Positions 11,430 to 23,389 of a stretch of DNA of 64,000 nucleotides are shown here, in pieces; positions within the stretch are counted from its first letter, which is position 1; every line of letters starts with the position of its first letter. The notes under the pieces are model-generated. The model was given only the letters and a program-made list of their open reading frames with translations. It searched no databases and had not been told where the DNA came from. A program made the translations under genes and the position numbers. The DNA comes from Ridgeia piscesae (Eukaryota > Annelida > Polychaeta > Sabellida > Siboglinidae). The DNA is taken from assembly GCA_025642075.2 (NCBI GenBank), contig JAODUO010000565.1:92501-156500 (forward strand). Direction: 5' to 3'.

Positions 11430-12751
11430 ATGAAACAAACAAGTCATCCAACTAGCAAACCAACTAAATCTATCTAAATAACGAAGATAGTTTAAACATT
11501 ACGAATGCGGCCTACAGATACAAAATAGCCACGATTGAAACCGGACCTGTGGGTACCCCGGCCGAAAGACATCCGCTCGACCGGACTAAGCTAACAGCGG
11601 ATCTGTCGGTTTTATTCGGATCGAAATAAAAACGTCAGCGTAGATAGATACCACAAAAGGCACGGTAAATCGCCGTTGAGCCGCTTTCCATACAACCCTT
11701 TGAGCTTTCGCTAGAACTCAACCAGTTAGCGAGGACGAAGGTTATAGTGTTTATCAGACCAAACTAAAACGCAAGAAGTCTAAGATCTATTTTGCAAATG
11801 CAGCGACATGCTGCTTTGCTTGTTTTCCTTATTTTATCTCATCAACAGGCGTATACAATCATAAGATTTATCTTCGGTATACTCTTTTCTAACACTTTTC
11901 TAATAAGTATGTTATGAATTAAACAATATCATTATCTTATATTGTTATGTTGACATGTCATAAATAGTATAATTATCATTATCAGTAAAACCTATCGACA
12001 AGGAAACTTACTTTACGTACAAATACATTTAAACATGTCCTCCGCCATTTCGGTGATCGAGCGTTCTGCATCGCTGCGCCTCACTTATGGAACGATCTAC
12101 CACGCAATATGCGATCATGTGATTCATTATACCAGTTCAAAAGACTCCTTAAAACTTATTTATTCAAAAAAGCTTGTGTTACTATTATTATTGTTATAAG
12201 TATGTTTTAATTATTATAAGTATGTGTATTTTTATGAAAATTTATTTCGATATTTGATGCCATGTTTTTATGATTTTTTACTTTTAGGTTATTTCTATGA
12301 TTTGTTGTAACAGCGCCTTCGTACAAGGTAACTTGAATTTATGGCGCTATATAAATGTTATTATTATTATTAGTTATTACTATTGATCTCAGCATTGAAC
12401 ATGAATACGATCTGGCGTTTTCTAGCTTCATTTTATGTTCCAATCAGTGGTTTTCCTTTTCATCAGAAGCATTTTACAGGTCATTTTTATTAGCGGTAAT
12501 GAGTATGCTGTCGTCGAAGTGCAGATAACTGAGATATTTTCCCTTTATTACCAGGACTCTGGTATATCCGGCAACCTTCAGAATATGCTGTCGATATCAA
12601 ATGTATCGAATACAAAATATAGTAAAACATACTAAATTGTTAACATAACTGCGGAGGGATTACTCAATTGGCCTTTTGTCAGAATAATTAAGAAAGCAGA
12701 CAAATGTCTCAATGCAGTAAACACATTCGTAGGAGTTTACAAAACATGCTT
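11430..12751. repeat. Left flank of tRNA-Tyr unit II
   Basis: It is strongly similar to 13850-15230 over its whole length, including an embedded LINE 3' end. At 11551-11582 it holds GGTACCCCGGCCGAAAGACA, which matches the monomer of the 30-bp minisatellite but occurs only once here. Confidence 0.8.
12035..12383 (+). mobile_element. L2-like LINE 3' end
   Basis: A short coding remnant (FGDRAFCIAAPHLWNDLP near 12051) is typical of the terminal ORF segment of L2/CR1-group LINEs. It is followed by the classic 3' tail TTATGGCGCTATATAAATG and an ATT repeat. It is heavily 5' truncated. The same insertion is in the paralogous unit at 14431-14852, so it predates that duplication. Confidence 0.8.
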
Positions 12752-12841
12752 TCCCGCGAGACGGAGTCGAACCGCCGACCTAAGGATGTCTGGTGATTGC
12801 CCAACTACAGTCCTCCGCTCTACCAACTGAGCTATCACGGG
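12752..12841 (-). tRNA. tRNA-Tyr(GTA), intron-containing, copy 3
   Basis: All mature-tRNA positions match copy 2. The only change is in the 17-nt intron (TTGGG instead of TCGGG at its start). A T4 run lies in the 3' flank (GGGAAAGCATGTTTTG on the minus strand). The upstream flank is type A with an AT-rich TATA-like segment. Confidence 0.96.
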
Positions 12842-13648
12842 TAGACGTTAAACGGAAAGAGTAATTATCATAAAATATGGTTGTTTGCCTTTGAAAAGCG
12901 CTTCGTTGCGTGCAACTCTACCATAAAACATTCCCGGAAGCAACGTTTTTAACATGGCGACAAAGTTGTCATAACAGTGCCCTGTAGGTGGCGTTACTGT
13001 CTTGACTGGCATTCGACAATATTCTTTAATTGACGAATCAAGTATTGACAAGTTTATTTGTTAGAAATAACACATTAACACGTTCGACTGACATATATTG
13101 AATCATGTCACGTTTATTTGTATGCAATAACATGTTCGACTGATATATATATATATTGAATCTTGTCATGTTTATTTGTATGCAATAACATGTTCGATTG
13201 ACATACACTTAAATGACCAATTAGTGTAGGCTAAATGTCGAAATATGTCACGTGTAACTACGTCACATGTTAGAAAAGAGTCCCTTTGGGACCGTGCAAA
13301 AGTAACCTAATTAGCGATCTGATCATAACAGCTGTACTAATTTCCTATGCTTTACTCTATGTGTAACAAATCTGGGACAACCGTTTGGTGACCCTAATAG
13401 CGAAGTGTCTGTATTACCGAGTGACCTATAAAGGCAGGTCAAGAGACACCTCTAAGACCGGCGCCAGCTAGTCGCTGTCGAGAACTCACCAGTAAATAAA
13501 CCGCAATTGTTTACTCACATGAGATTAACTCGCTCACTGGGGCCCTGTCCACTCAGCCGTAAGACAAATGCGCTCATGCGTGACGCCTACACAAAGTAAC
13601 CCAGACACCTACATGTTATGACGTCATGGAGGGTCGCCAGAAATGTAC
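12842..13648. repeat. Type-A right flank of tRNA-Tyr unit (copy 2 of 3)
   Basis: It is homologous to 7944-8690, with the same TATAAAGGCAGGT and AGTAAATAAACCG landmarks, plus an extra internal duplication around 13080-13200 (CACGTTTATTTGTATGCAATAACATGTTCGA occurs in more than one register). It ends at an AGCC tract exactly as copy 1 does. Confidence 0.75.
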
Positions 13649-13840
<192 letters not shown>

Positions 13841-14430
13841 CCAAACGAAATAAACAAGTCATCCAACTAGCAAATCAACTAAATCGATCTAAATAACGAA
13901 ATGCGGCCAACAGATACAAAATAGCCACGATTGAAACCGGACCTGTGGGTACACCGGCCGAAAGACATCCGCTCGACCCGACTAAGCTAACAGCGGATCT
14001 GTCGGTTTTAGTCCGGTCAAAATAAAAACGTTAGCGTACAGAGATACCACAAAAACCACGGTAAATCGTCGTTGAGTCGCTTTCCATACAACCCTTTGAG
14101 CTTTCGCTTGAACTCAACCAGTTAGCGAGGACGAATGTTATAGTGTTTATCAGACCAAACTAAAACGCAAGAAGTCTAAGATCTATTTTGCAAATGCAGC
14201 GACAAGTTTCTTTGCTTGTTTTCCTTATTTGATCTCATATACAGGGGTATATAATCATAAGATTTATCTCTAGTGTACTCTTTTCTAACACAATAAGTAT
14301 ATTATGAATTAAGCAATATTATCTTGAATTGTTATGTTGACATGTCATAAATAGTATTATTATCATTATCAGTAAAACCTATCGACAAGGAAACTTACTT
14401 TACGTACAAATACACTCAAACACATGTCCT

Positions 14431-14852
14431 CCGCCAGTTCGGTGATCGAGCGTTCTGCATCGTTGTTCCTCACTTATGGAACGATCTACCACGCAATATG
14501 CGAACATGTGATTCATTCTACCAGTTCAAAAGACTCCTTAAAACTTATTTATTCAAAAGAGCTTTTTACTCATGAACATTGACGGACGTTTTAAGTTTTT
14601 AGGATTTACTTATTTATTAATTATTCTGAGCTGGTCTTAGTACTTTAACATTCATAATATGCATTACTATTATTATTATTATAAGTATTTTTTATTATTA
14701 TAAGTATGTTTGTTTTCGATATTTGATGCCATGTTTTTATGATTTTTAACTTTTAGTTTCTTTCTATGATTTGTTGTAACAGCGCCTTCGTACAAGGTAA
14801 CTTGGATTTATGGCGCTATATAAATGTTTATTATTATTATTATTATTATTTA
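14431..14852 (+). mobile_element. L2-like LINE 3' end (paralogous copy)
   Basis: It has the same coding remnant and GGCGCTATATAAATG tail followed by an ATT repeat as 12035-12383, plus about 70 bp (14569-14640) missing from the other copy. It was inherited by duplication rather than inserted independently, since the flanks match too. Confidence 0.8.
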
Positions 14853-15220
14853 TTGATCTCAGCATTGAACGTGAATACGATCTGGTGTTTTCTAGCTTCA
14901 TTTTATGTTCCAATCAGTGGTTTTCCTTTTCATCAGCAGCATTTTACAGGTCATTCGTATTATCGGAAGTAAGTATGCTGTCGTCGAAGTGCAGATAACT
15001 GAGATATATTCCCTTTATTCTCAGGACTCTGCTATCTCCGGCAACCTTCAGAATATGCTGTCAATGTCAAATGTATCGAATACAAAAATATAGTAAAACA
15101 TACTTAATTGTTTACATAACTGCGGGTTTACTTAGTTTGCCTTTTGTCAGAATAATTAAGAAAGCAGACAAATGTCTCAATGCAGTAAACACATTCGTAG
15201 GAGTTTACAAAAAATGCTTT

Positions 15221-15230
15221 CCCGCGAGAC
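15221..15230 (-). pseudogene. tRNA-Tyr relic (3' acceptor end only)
   Basis: CCCGCGAGAC is the reverse complement of the last ten bases of the tRNA-Tyr gene, preceded by the same GTTTACAAAAAATGCTTT flank as intact copies. The rest is lost at a sharp breakpoint. Confidence 0.8.
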
Positions 15231-15653
15231 CAGATTGTGAATTTTTCAAGGAAAGCAAAATGCTAACGTTGTGGAAATGCATACCTAGCCCAGTTAATTC
15301 TAATTAACCATGTACATGTACTATCAACATTTTCACGTCAGTGTTTAATTCAAAAGTTGGTTTCGTGGTGATCTATTACAATAAATTGTCCGGTATACTG
15401 GAGGTTGTTACGTTGCTCAAGGCGTTGATGCTTGAACAATAATCGCCAAGCTATCAATCGGATATGACGTATCATGTTCGTTGTTCTTTTTCCATTTGAG
15501 TCACGAACGTTTCTATGCATGTGACGAATACATTGACATATCGTGCATTACACAATCGTAACAGTTTCACTTACAATTGTACAGTAATAAAGGTTAATAA
15601 GCTATTATAGACGTCGCTAACTAATATACCGACTGTAAATGCAACCTGTCTAA

Positions 15654-15736
<83 letters not shown>

Positions 15737-17095
15737 TTGTTATAGTGATTTTTGCATTTCTTGGAGAAGTGTATTGTTCATATTGTGTGATCTATATTGA
15801 GATATATTAGGATTTCAGTATACCAGATTGTTGTTTGTTAAACCATGTTACAAATGCTATGTACGTGTCTTGCATATTCATTTATTAAATAAATTGGTAA
15901 TATTTGTCTACCGAATCATGTGTGGTTATGATTGAGCATAAGCCACTTGTGTCCTTAAAGTCAATGCTCGCTTTACACCATCTGCTTTTACGGGCATGCG
16001 CTTTTCGAACGGAAGAGAAGATCACGGACAAGTTTATACCCAACAGTTTCACAAACATATGGAAAAGTCGCACAAAGTGGGCCCCCTAATAATAATAGCA
16101 TGGATATGTGATAGTGGCGCCTCATTAATTGTGTGGCTAGGTTGTACAACGTCGATGGTCGCTTTACACCATCTGCTTTTATGGGCATGCGCTTTTCGAA
16201 CGGAAGAGAAGATCACGGACAATACTAGCAAGTTTATACCCAACATTTTCACAAACATATAATTATATAATTGTTTTTACAACGTCAAAATAACACTTAT
16301 ATTTGTGACTCACTGTGTCCGCAGTAGAACCTCAGCGGGTGTGTTATGGGATGTAAAGGGACTGAGTTGGAATGATCCCGGGTGTTGAATTCCGTAACCT
16401 TGGATGATAAAGCTTTGTGGACTGTCGGTCACGTATGTTATTTACAAGTGAGTCGGATTCTCTTAAGTTACCAAACTTATTTCCAACTATGTCGTCTACG
16501 AGGTTTCTTTCACAGTCTGTCTGCTGTAATAGTTGCGCTTTTTGCTGTCTGTTTCGTTGACGGCGATGTCTGTGACTTGTTTTGGCGCCGACGCTGTAAT
16601 TACTTTGACCTGTCAGCGACACTGACACGACACCCAGTCAGTGCAGGCGTCGATCAGGCAGGCGCGCACGCAGGCCGGTGGGCGGGCGGCGGGCGGGCAG
16701 ACATATAGCCAGGGAGGCATTCAAGCAAACAGACAGTATGTCGGAAAGCCTAAGTATAATACTTATGGATGATTCAAAATATGTTTTAGTATTGCCCTTT
16801 GGCGATGTAATATATCGTAAGGATTACCGGCTTTTCAAAGCAATCACAATACCGTTGTAACGGTATTCCGGTAATTGGCACATAGCTCGAATACATGGTG
16901 TTATTTATGGCGGCTTGGGTAAATAAACATCCCACCACAGACCATCCGACAGATCATGACGTAGACGATCATGTTCAGTTTTGTTTACTTTAACTTACGA
17001 TTATATGAACAATTATATACTAAATACACACTGTCTTGTTTGGCATATTGTTTGTTATATAACTGTGTCGTGAATTTACTTTACAAAAATGTTAT
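15231..17095. other. Intergenic sequence with (AT)n and a local duplication
   Basis: It holds an (AT)n tract at 15657-15734 and two direct repeats of about 100 bp (from ~15966 and from ~16157) sharing CGCTTTACACCATCTGC and GGGCATGCGCTTTTCGAACG. At 16330-16460 a stretch ending TTTACAAGTGAGTCGG also resembles 52990-53150. A GC-rich GGCGGGCGGCGGGCGGG patch lies at 16680-16700. No gene was recognised. Confidence 0.5.
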
Positions 17096-17184
17096 TCCCG
17101 CGAGACGGAGTCGAACCGCCGACCTAAGGATGTCTGGTGATTCCCGACTACAGTCCTCCGCTCTACCAACTGAGCTATCACGGG
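17096..17184 (-). tRNA. tRNA-Tyr(GTA), intron-containing, copy 4
   Basis: All arms match the canonical copy. The intron is 16 nt because one base of the GGGC segment is missing. A T5 terminator lies 3' (GGGAATAACATTTTTG). The 5' flank is type B, with CTATATAATAATA about 25-37 nt upstream. This is the first intact gene of a 1,215-bp tandem duplication. Confidence 0.95.
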
Positions 17185-17768
17185 TAGACACTGAACGGAA
17201 AAGGACGTATTATTATATAGCGTTGTTTGACTGTAACAAATCGTCTACCTGCGTGTAACACCACCATAAAGCAATTCAGTTAACAACGGTTTTAACTTGG
17301 CGACAAAGTTGCCATTGCAATACCCCCTAGGTGGCGTAACTGTTATCACTCATCTACGCCAGTCATTCGTTAATTGGCGGATACAAATATTGACAAGTTT
17401 AGTTGTGTGCAGCAACACATTAACTCGTTCGATTGACTGCCATTGGAAGGACTTCCATGCTTGTGTGTATATAATAACTTGCTTGATTGATACACATATA
17501 AATGTATGGCTATATCTTGTGGTAATGTAAAACTTACAATAAAGATTATATGCTAGAACAGAGAATCTACCTTGGGACTGTGTAAACGTGACCTGATCAA
17601 CAAGGTGACCGTAATAGAGACATTTCCTTATATTATAGTCTTCATGGAACACATTTTGAGCAATCATTTGGTAGCCCTAATTGGGAAGTGACTGTATTGC
17701 AGAGTATATAAAGGAAGGTTCGAGATGGTTTATAACATTCGAGAGAGGTTACAACAAAACGTCTGTTT

Positions 17769-17858
17769 TCTCGCGAGACGAAGTCGAACAGCCGACCTAA
17801 GGATGTCTGGCGATTGCCCGAATACAGTCCTCCGCTCTACCAACTGAGCTATCACGGG
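17769..17858 (-). tRNA. tRNA-Tyr-like, degenerate, copy 5
   Basis: The anticodon stem and GTA remain, but acceptor pair 2-71 is mismatched (CTCGCGAG end). The T stem reads GGCTG against TCGTC with one mismatch and a wobble, and base 37 is T instead of G. A T4 run is downstream. The weakened B box and acceptor suggest a pseudogene or a poorly expressed gene. Confidence 0.65.
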
Positions 17859-18310
17859 ACCACAGTTTACCTGCGATAATATTGATTGTCATAATGCGTC
17901 AACAGTGTACCGTTTGTCATGGCCTGACAGCGTAGCGTTTGTTTCCGATGCAAAAAAGGTATGTTCTTCATAATACAGTATCTTGTATGTAGCATTGTCC
18001 AAATTGTGTTCAGTTTATTCCTGGGCAAACCTTTTCAACTGAAGAACGCATTGTGTCGTTTCCGAAGCATTCAGCCACACTTAAAAAAATGCGCAAAGCA
18101 TATAGTCATATCCTTGATTCGTGAATTGTGAAAGATATATGCGTAATAGAAGTATTACAATTATTATTATTACATGGAAACAATATATTTATCATTACAA
18201 CAGAGGCAGTAAGTTTAGGTTTTTGTGGGAACGATTCAGGAAGCATATTAGGTCATGGTCAAGCAAATGCTGCCCTGTGCGTTGACATTCTGGATGATCG
18301 AAAAATGCTT

Positions 18311-18399
18311 TCCCGCGAGATGGAGTCGAACCGCCGACCTAAGGATGTCTGGTGATTCCCGACTACAGTCCTCCGCTCTACCAACTGAGCTATCACGGG
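18311..18399 (-). tRNA. tRNA-Tyr(GTA), intron-containing, copy 6
   Basis: It is a tandem paralogue of copy 4 with the same 16-nt intron. One substitution in the T stem (CCATC for CCGTC) breaks pair 50-64. A T5 terminator follows (GGGAAAGCATTTTTCG). It is probably still functional, though less certain than copies 1-4. Confidence 0.88.
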
Positions 18400-18983
18400 T
18401 AGACACTGAACGGAAAAGGACGTATTATTATATAGCGTTGTTTGACGATAACAAATCGTTTACCTGCGTGTAACACCACCATAAAGCATTTCAGTTAACA
18501 ACGGTTTTAACTTGGCGAAAAAGTTGCCATTGCAATACCCCCTAGGTGGCGTAACTGTCGTAACTCATATACGCCAGTCATTCGTTAATTGGCGGATACA
18601 AATATTGACAAGTTTAGTTGTGTGCAGCAACACATTATCTCGTTCGATTAACTGCCATTGGAAGGACTTCCATGCTTGTGTGTATATAATAACTTGCTTG
18701 ATTGATACACATATAAATGTATGGCTATATCTTGTTGTAATGTAAAACTTACAATAAAGATTATATGCTAGAACAGAGAATCTACCTTGGGACTGTGTAA
18801 ACGTGACCTGATGAACAAGGTGACCGTAATAGAGACATTTCCTTATATTATACTCTACATGGAACACATTTTGAGCAATCCATTTGTGGCCCTAATTGCG
18901 AAGTGACTATATTGCGGAGTTTATAAAGGAAGGTTCGAGATGGTTTATATAATTCGAGAGAGGTTACAACAAAACGTCTGTTT

Positions 18984-19073
18984 TCCCGCGAGACGGAGTT
19001 GAACAGCCGACCTAAGGATGTCTGGCGATTGCCCGAATACAGTCCTCCGCTCTACCAACTGAGCTATCACGGG
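18984..19073 (-). tRNA. tRNA-Tyr-like, mildly degenerate, copy 7
   Basis: It is a tandem paralogue of copy 5. The acceptor stem is intact here. The T arm reads GGCTG-TTCAACT-CCGTC, with one mismatch (52-62) and an R57 swap, and base 37 is T. The intron is 17 nt. A T4 run is downstream. Confidence 0.75.
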
Positions 19074-19525
19074 TCCACAGTTTACGTGCAATAATATTAA
19101 TTGTCATAATGCGTCAACAGTGTACCGTTTGTCATGGCGTGACAGCGTAGCGTTTGTCTCCGATGCAAAAAAGGTATGTTCTTCGTAATGCAGTATCTTG
19201 TATGTAGCCTTGCCAAAATTGTGTTCAGTTTATTCCTGGGCAAACCTGTTCACTCGAAACAACGCATTGTGTCGTTTCCGAAGCATTCAGCCACACTTCA
19301 AATAATGCGCAAACATATAGTCATATCGTTCATTCGTGAATTGTGAAAGATATATGCGTAATAGAAGTATTACAATTATTATTATTACATGGAAACAATA
19401 TATTTATCATTACAACAGAGGCAGTAAGTTTAGGTTTTTGTTGCAACGATTCAGGAAGCATATTAGGTCATGGTCAAGCAAATGCTGCCCTGTGCGTTGA
19501 CATTCTGGATGATCGAAAAAGGTTT

Positions 19526-19615
19526 TCCCGCGAGACGGAGTCGAACCGCCGACCTAAGGATGTCTGGTGATTGCCCGACTACAGTCCTCCGCTCTACCAA
19601 CTGAGCTATCACGGG
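19526..19615 (-). tRNA. tRNA-Tyr(GTA), intron-containing, copy 8
   Basis: The sequence is canonical, identical in all arms to copies 1 and 2, with a 17-nt intron and a T5 terminator (GGGAAAACCTTTTTCG). Its 3' side belongs to the 1,215-bp unit and its 5' side to the type-A flank, so it sits at a junction between the two sub-families. Confidence 0.96.
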
Positions 19616-20345
19616 TAGACGTTAAACGGAAAGAGTAATTATCATAAAATATAGTTGTTTGCCTTTGAAAAGCGCTTCGTTGCGTGCAACTCTACCATAA
19701 AACATTCCCGGAAGCAACGTTTTTAACATGGCGACAAAGTTGTCATAACAATGCCCTGTAGGTGGCGTTACTGTCTTGACTGACATTCGGCAATATCCTT
19801 TCATTGACGAATCACGTATTGACAAGTTTATTTGTTTGCAGCAATACATTAACACGTCGATTGACATATATGTCATGTCACGTTTATTTGTATGCAATAA
19901 CATCTTCGATTGACATACACTTAAATGACCAATTAGTGTATGGCTAAATGTCGAACTATATTATGTGTAACAACGATACATGTTGGAACAGTGGGACTGT
20001 GCAAACGTAATGTCATTAGTGAAATTACCATAACAGCGGTACTAATTTCGTATGCCTTATTCTACGTGTAACAAATCTGGGACAACCGTTTGGTGACCCT
20101 AATAGCGAAGTGTCTGTATTGCCGAGTGACCTATAAAGGCATGGTCAAGAGACCCCCCTAAGACCGTGCTAGTCGCTGTCGTGAAGTCACCAGTAAATAA
20201 ACCGTAATTGTTTACTCACATGAGATTAACTCACTAGCTCCCTGTTCACTCAGCCGTAAGACAAATGCGCTCATGCGTGACGCCTACACAAAGTTACCCA
20301 GACACCTACACGTTATGACGTCATTGAGCGTCACCAGGAATGTTG
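19616..20345. repeat. Type-A right flank of tRNA-Tyr unit (copy 3 of 3)
   Basis: It is homologous to 7944-8690 and 12842-13648 up to GTCATTGAGCGTCACCAGGAATGT, where the other two copies enter an AGCC tract. No such tract follows here. This copy has small deletions (for example in the CTCACTAGCTCCCTG area). Confidence 0.75.
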
Positions 20346-20897
20346 CAGGGGTTTTCTTAAGCCAACAATCAGGACAGAACAGATATAACATGTACTCATG
20401 TTATGGCCACGTAAAAAACTTGCTACTTAGTTGTTTGCAGTAAATTGCCCGCTAAAACAGCTTTTGGTTGTGTATCTGGTAACAATGTTTTTAATGTAAT
20501 GCAGATCTTTTGTTGTAAAATAAATGGTTAGTTTCGTTTAAAATATCCTTTTTTATTAAGGTCTATTTTTTATGAAACATTATGTGTAAAACATTATTGT
20601 CACACATTGAAATGCAAACAAAATCATACATGCTTCAGTTGCATTTATCAAATCTACAAAATGCACAGTCTTTTCACCCTGATAATCTAAAACAATGTAT
20701 CCAGTAAGTTGTTAAAATGCTATGCCGTAAATACAGTTTTGCTATGCTGGTCAAAGTTTCTCTTACAAAATGCATACATTAGCCGTCGAATTGTTATTAA
20801 ATTGTGTGTTTCAATTCTATTCTACAAGTCGTGAGGTGCAGCGATCATGTTTCATGTTTAAACAAAACAGGTGCAACGTGTGACATTGGGAGTAGTT

Positions 20898-20900
<3 letters not shown>
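20346..20900. other. Unassigned AT-rich spacer
   Basis: No gene, RNA or repeat was recognised between the end of the tRNA array and the CA tract. Confidence 0.5.
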
Positions 20901-21355
<455 letters not shown>

Positions 21356-21440
21356 GAGAGATACAAACTAGTCGTCAGTGACACAGTGCATGTCGATAAT
21401 ATAACATAAGTGAGAGCAACCTCTTCGGGGATAAAATGTT

Positions 21441-21456
21441 GGCTCTAAAAAGAGCC
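21441..21456 (-). terminator. Histone mRNA-type 3' stem-loop
   Basis: The minus strand reads GGCTCTTTTTAGAGCC, a 6-bp stem with a TTTT loop, and matches the SLBP-binding consensus for replication-dependent histone mRNAs at every position. It starts 14 bases after the stop codon. A purine-rich CCGAAGAGG about 15-20 bases further on could serve as the U7 downstream element. Identical sequences lie at 25925-25940 and 35995-36010. Confidence 0.9.
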
Positions 21457-21470
21457 ATTTGTTTATAGCT

Positions 21471-21776
21471 TCACTCGCGGCCGTAGAGACGGTCGTCTTC
21501 AGCGGTCACTCGTTGGTCAACGCGCTGGTGGAGCTGCATCAGCTGCCCGGCCTTCATCGCCCCATACTCGTAGTACGCCGAATAGATGCCTTCGACCACC
21601 CGCAACTCCATCTCTACACAGTGACCACCACGAGGTTGCTTAGCAACACGACGACGACGCACGCGCAGTTCCTCCATACGGCGGTGCAGTACCTGCAGTT
21701 GACCACACGTGCGGTCAAGCTGCCTCTCGATGACCGACCAAGATATCGCTGACCGACGCTGGACTAGAACTTTCAT
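21471..21776 (-). CDS. 101-residue basic protein of unknown function with histone-type 3' end, copy 1
   Basis: I do not recognise the family; it is not an obvious H1, H2A, H2B, H3 or H4. The product has about 16 Arg against few Lys, a probable amphipathic helix (about residues 16-42, including QLQVLHRRMEELRVRRRR), a middle VAKQPRGGHC segment and a second helical half with YSAYYEYG near residue 68. There is no signal peptide or membrane segment. The start is fixed by a TATA box (TTATATAA, 21821-21828) about 45-52 bases upstream; CCAAT-type boxes lie near 21920 and 21945. Residues 3, 4 and 7 (V, L, R) differ from copies 2 and 3; residues 8-101 are identical in all three. A chromatin or S-phase role is inference from the mRNA end alone. 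Confidence 0.8.
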   Translation of the reverse strand: MKVLVQRRSAISWSVIERQLDRTCGQLQVLHRRMEELRVRRRRVAKQPRGGHCVEMELRVVEGIYSAYYEYGAMKAGQLMQLHQRVDQRVTAEDDRLYGRE

Positions 21777-21820
21777 TACGACGGTTGGGAGATTTGTGAT
21801 TCCATCTGCGAAGTTGACGC

Positions 21821-21828
21821 TTATATAA
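21821..21828 (-). promoter_or_regulatory. TATA box of the 101-residue gene, copy 1
   Basis: TTATATAA on the minus strand lies about 45-52 bases before the ATG, implying a 5' UTR of roughly 20 bases, as in many histone genes. It is conserved at 26305-26312 and 36375-36382. Confidence 0.75.
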
Positions 21829-23389
21829 CGACAGAGCGAATTCTGAGATTAACTCACTCGACAGCACTCGCCACCCGAACAAGAGTAACGTCTCAACCAA
21901 CATTGACTCACTTTCACCTCCAATCGGTATTTAATCCCCTTTGCATTGGAACAAAACAAAGCCTGCGCGGTCATCCGTGACGGAAAACAATTGTCCCACA
22001 AAGCAGGCGCCGAGCATAGGGCGTGCAAGTCTCGCGCGCGAAAACGAGGCTGGGGGCAGTTGGGGGCAGGAGGTCCATATACTCCATGTTAACATATAGG
22101 ACTTTGTTTTGTTTTCGTCGTAATAATCGAACTGTCCCTAAATAGCGTATTTCAGTTATATTGTCCGAAGGATTATTACAAGCAGAAGCAGTGGAACATT
22201 TTGCCTGTGACAAATGATTACGGAAATCATGAATTTTAATCCATTATTGTGGTGGTTGCCATGGCAATAGCGGCAAGTACTTGTGTTTGGCGATCTTGAC
22301 TAATAATGAAGAGTGCCAGTTTTCGCGCAGTACTACCTGTTTGGGCCAAATGTATACATGGTTATGATTATGTGCATTTAGACAACTTGTCAGATATAAG
22401 TGCTTATCGAAACCACAACGTACAGCAATGTAAAACGCAAATCCCGTAAAAGACACATACAGCCTAGCATCGTGTCGATTATCTGCACTACGTAAATCGT
22501 TGTGTCTATGATCTAGTGTGATAAACTCAACATTAAATCGGACATTTAAGATAAAAAAACGTCTAACACAAGATATTTATGAACTGATTTTCCTACTATT
22601 CATCAGTCGGAAGCTACAATTGTCATCCATCGTTAGAATATTATTCTTGTGTCCAGTCCCAATTAGTCTCGCTTAGTCCCCAATAAGCTCCAGTCGCGCG
22701 GAGTCACGCCATGTATCGTGACCCACTTGCAGGCCCTATTGTCCCGACACACCAATGCATTAGCCATATAGAGAAACTATTCATGCGTGGCGTAATGCTG
22801 TTGGAAGAAATATGATTTGGATGAGTTCGGCGGTTTGTTGTTTTATCGTTACTGACACGTCAGTCACCAGATGCTCCGTTAAATGCACCACCCACAGTCC
22901 AATATGTATTAAAGGCAGCTATAATAAATCGGCACTAGCTATTTTCATTCGTATTTTGTATTTTAATGTATCAATCAGTTTATAAATACGCATGATCGGT
23001 ATAGCCGAGTTATCCGTGTTAACGTCAAACTGTTATCGGATCGCACCACACCAAAACACGACAGGGAGAACTTTGTTGTGGGTACTTGGATAACTGGAAT
23101 TCTGTATCGGCTCAATTTATTGACACTAAGAACACATACGACCTTGCACAACGGCGGTCAGATAACCCGTCGCTACAGGGATAAAGGGGAAGTTGCCCGA
23201 TCCTCTCCCCCAAAAAGGCAGACCGGTAATTTGTAAGCGTGAAGACGTTTGTCTAGAACGTGGCTAAACATAAAAGGGTATTTCTCATTGCGGCATTATT
23301 GCTAATCACTTTTGTTTTGAAAGCGGATGTTATGTTTACCATACTGTTTCAAATTGCGAACATTGTTCCGAGCTTAATAAAGTAATTAG

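Larger units (their letters stand above)
13850..15230. repeat. tRNA-Tyr unit III with a deleted tRNA
   Basis: It is collinear with 11430-12762. It carries a single copy of the minisatellite ancestor (TACACCGGCCGAAAGACATC at 13950-13969) and the shared L2-like 3' end. Only the last ten bases of the tRNA gene remain (CCCGCGAGAC at 15221-15230); the sequence then changes to unrelated DNA. Confidence 0.8.
17185..19525. repeat. 1,215-bp tandem duplication of a two-tRNA unit
   Basis: Copies 4, 6 and 8 of the tRNA start at 17096, 18311 and 19526; copies 5 and 7 start at 17769 and 18984. Every paired offset is exactly 1,215 bp, so the two units differ by substitutions with no net length change. Each unit pairs one well-formed and one degenerate tRNA-Tyr. 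Confidence 0.95.

Noticed and set aside
21459..21752. Plus-strand ORF opposite the 101-residue gene (also at 25943 and 36013)
   Set aside because: Promoter elements and the histone stem-loop are all oriented for the minus strand; the plus frame is its shadow.
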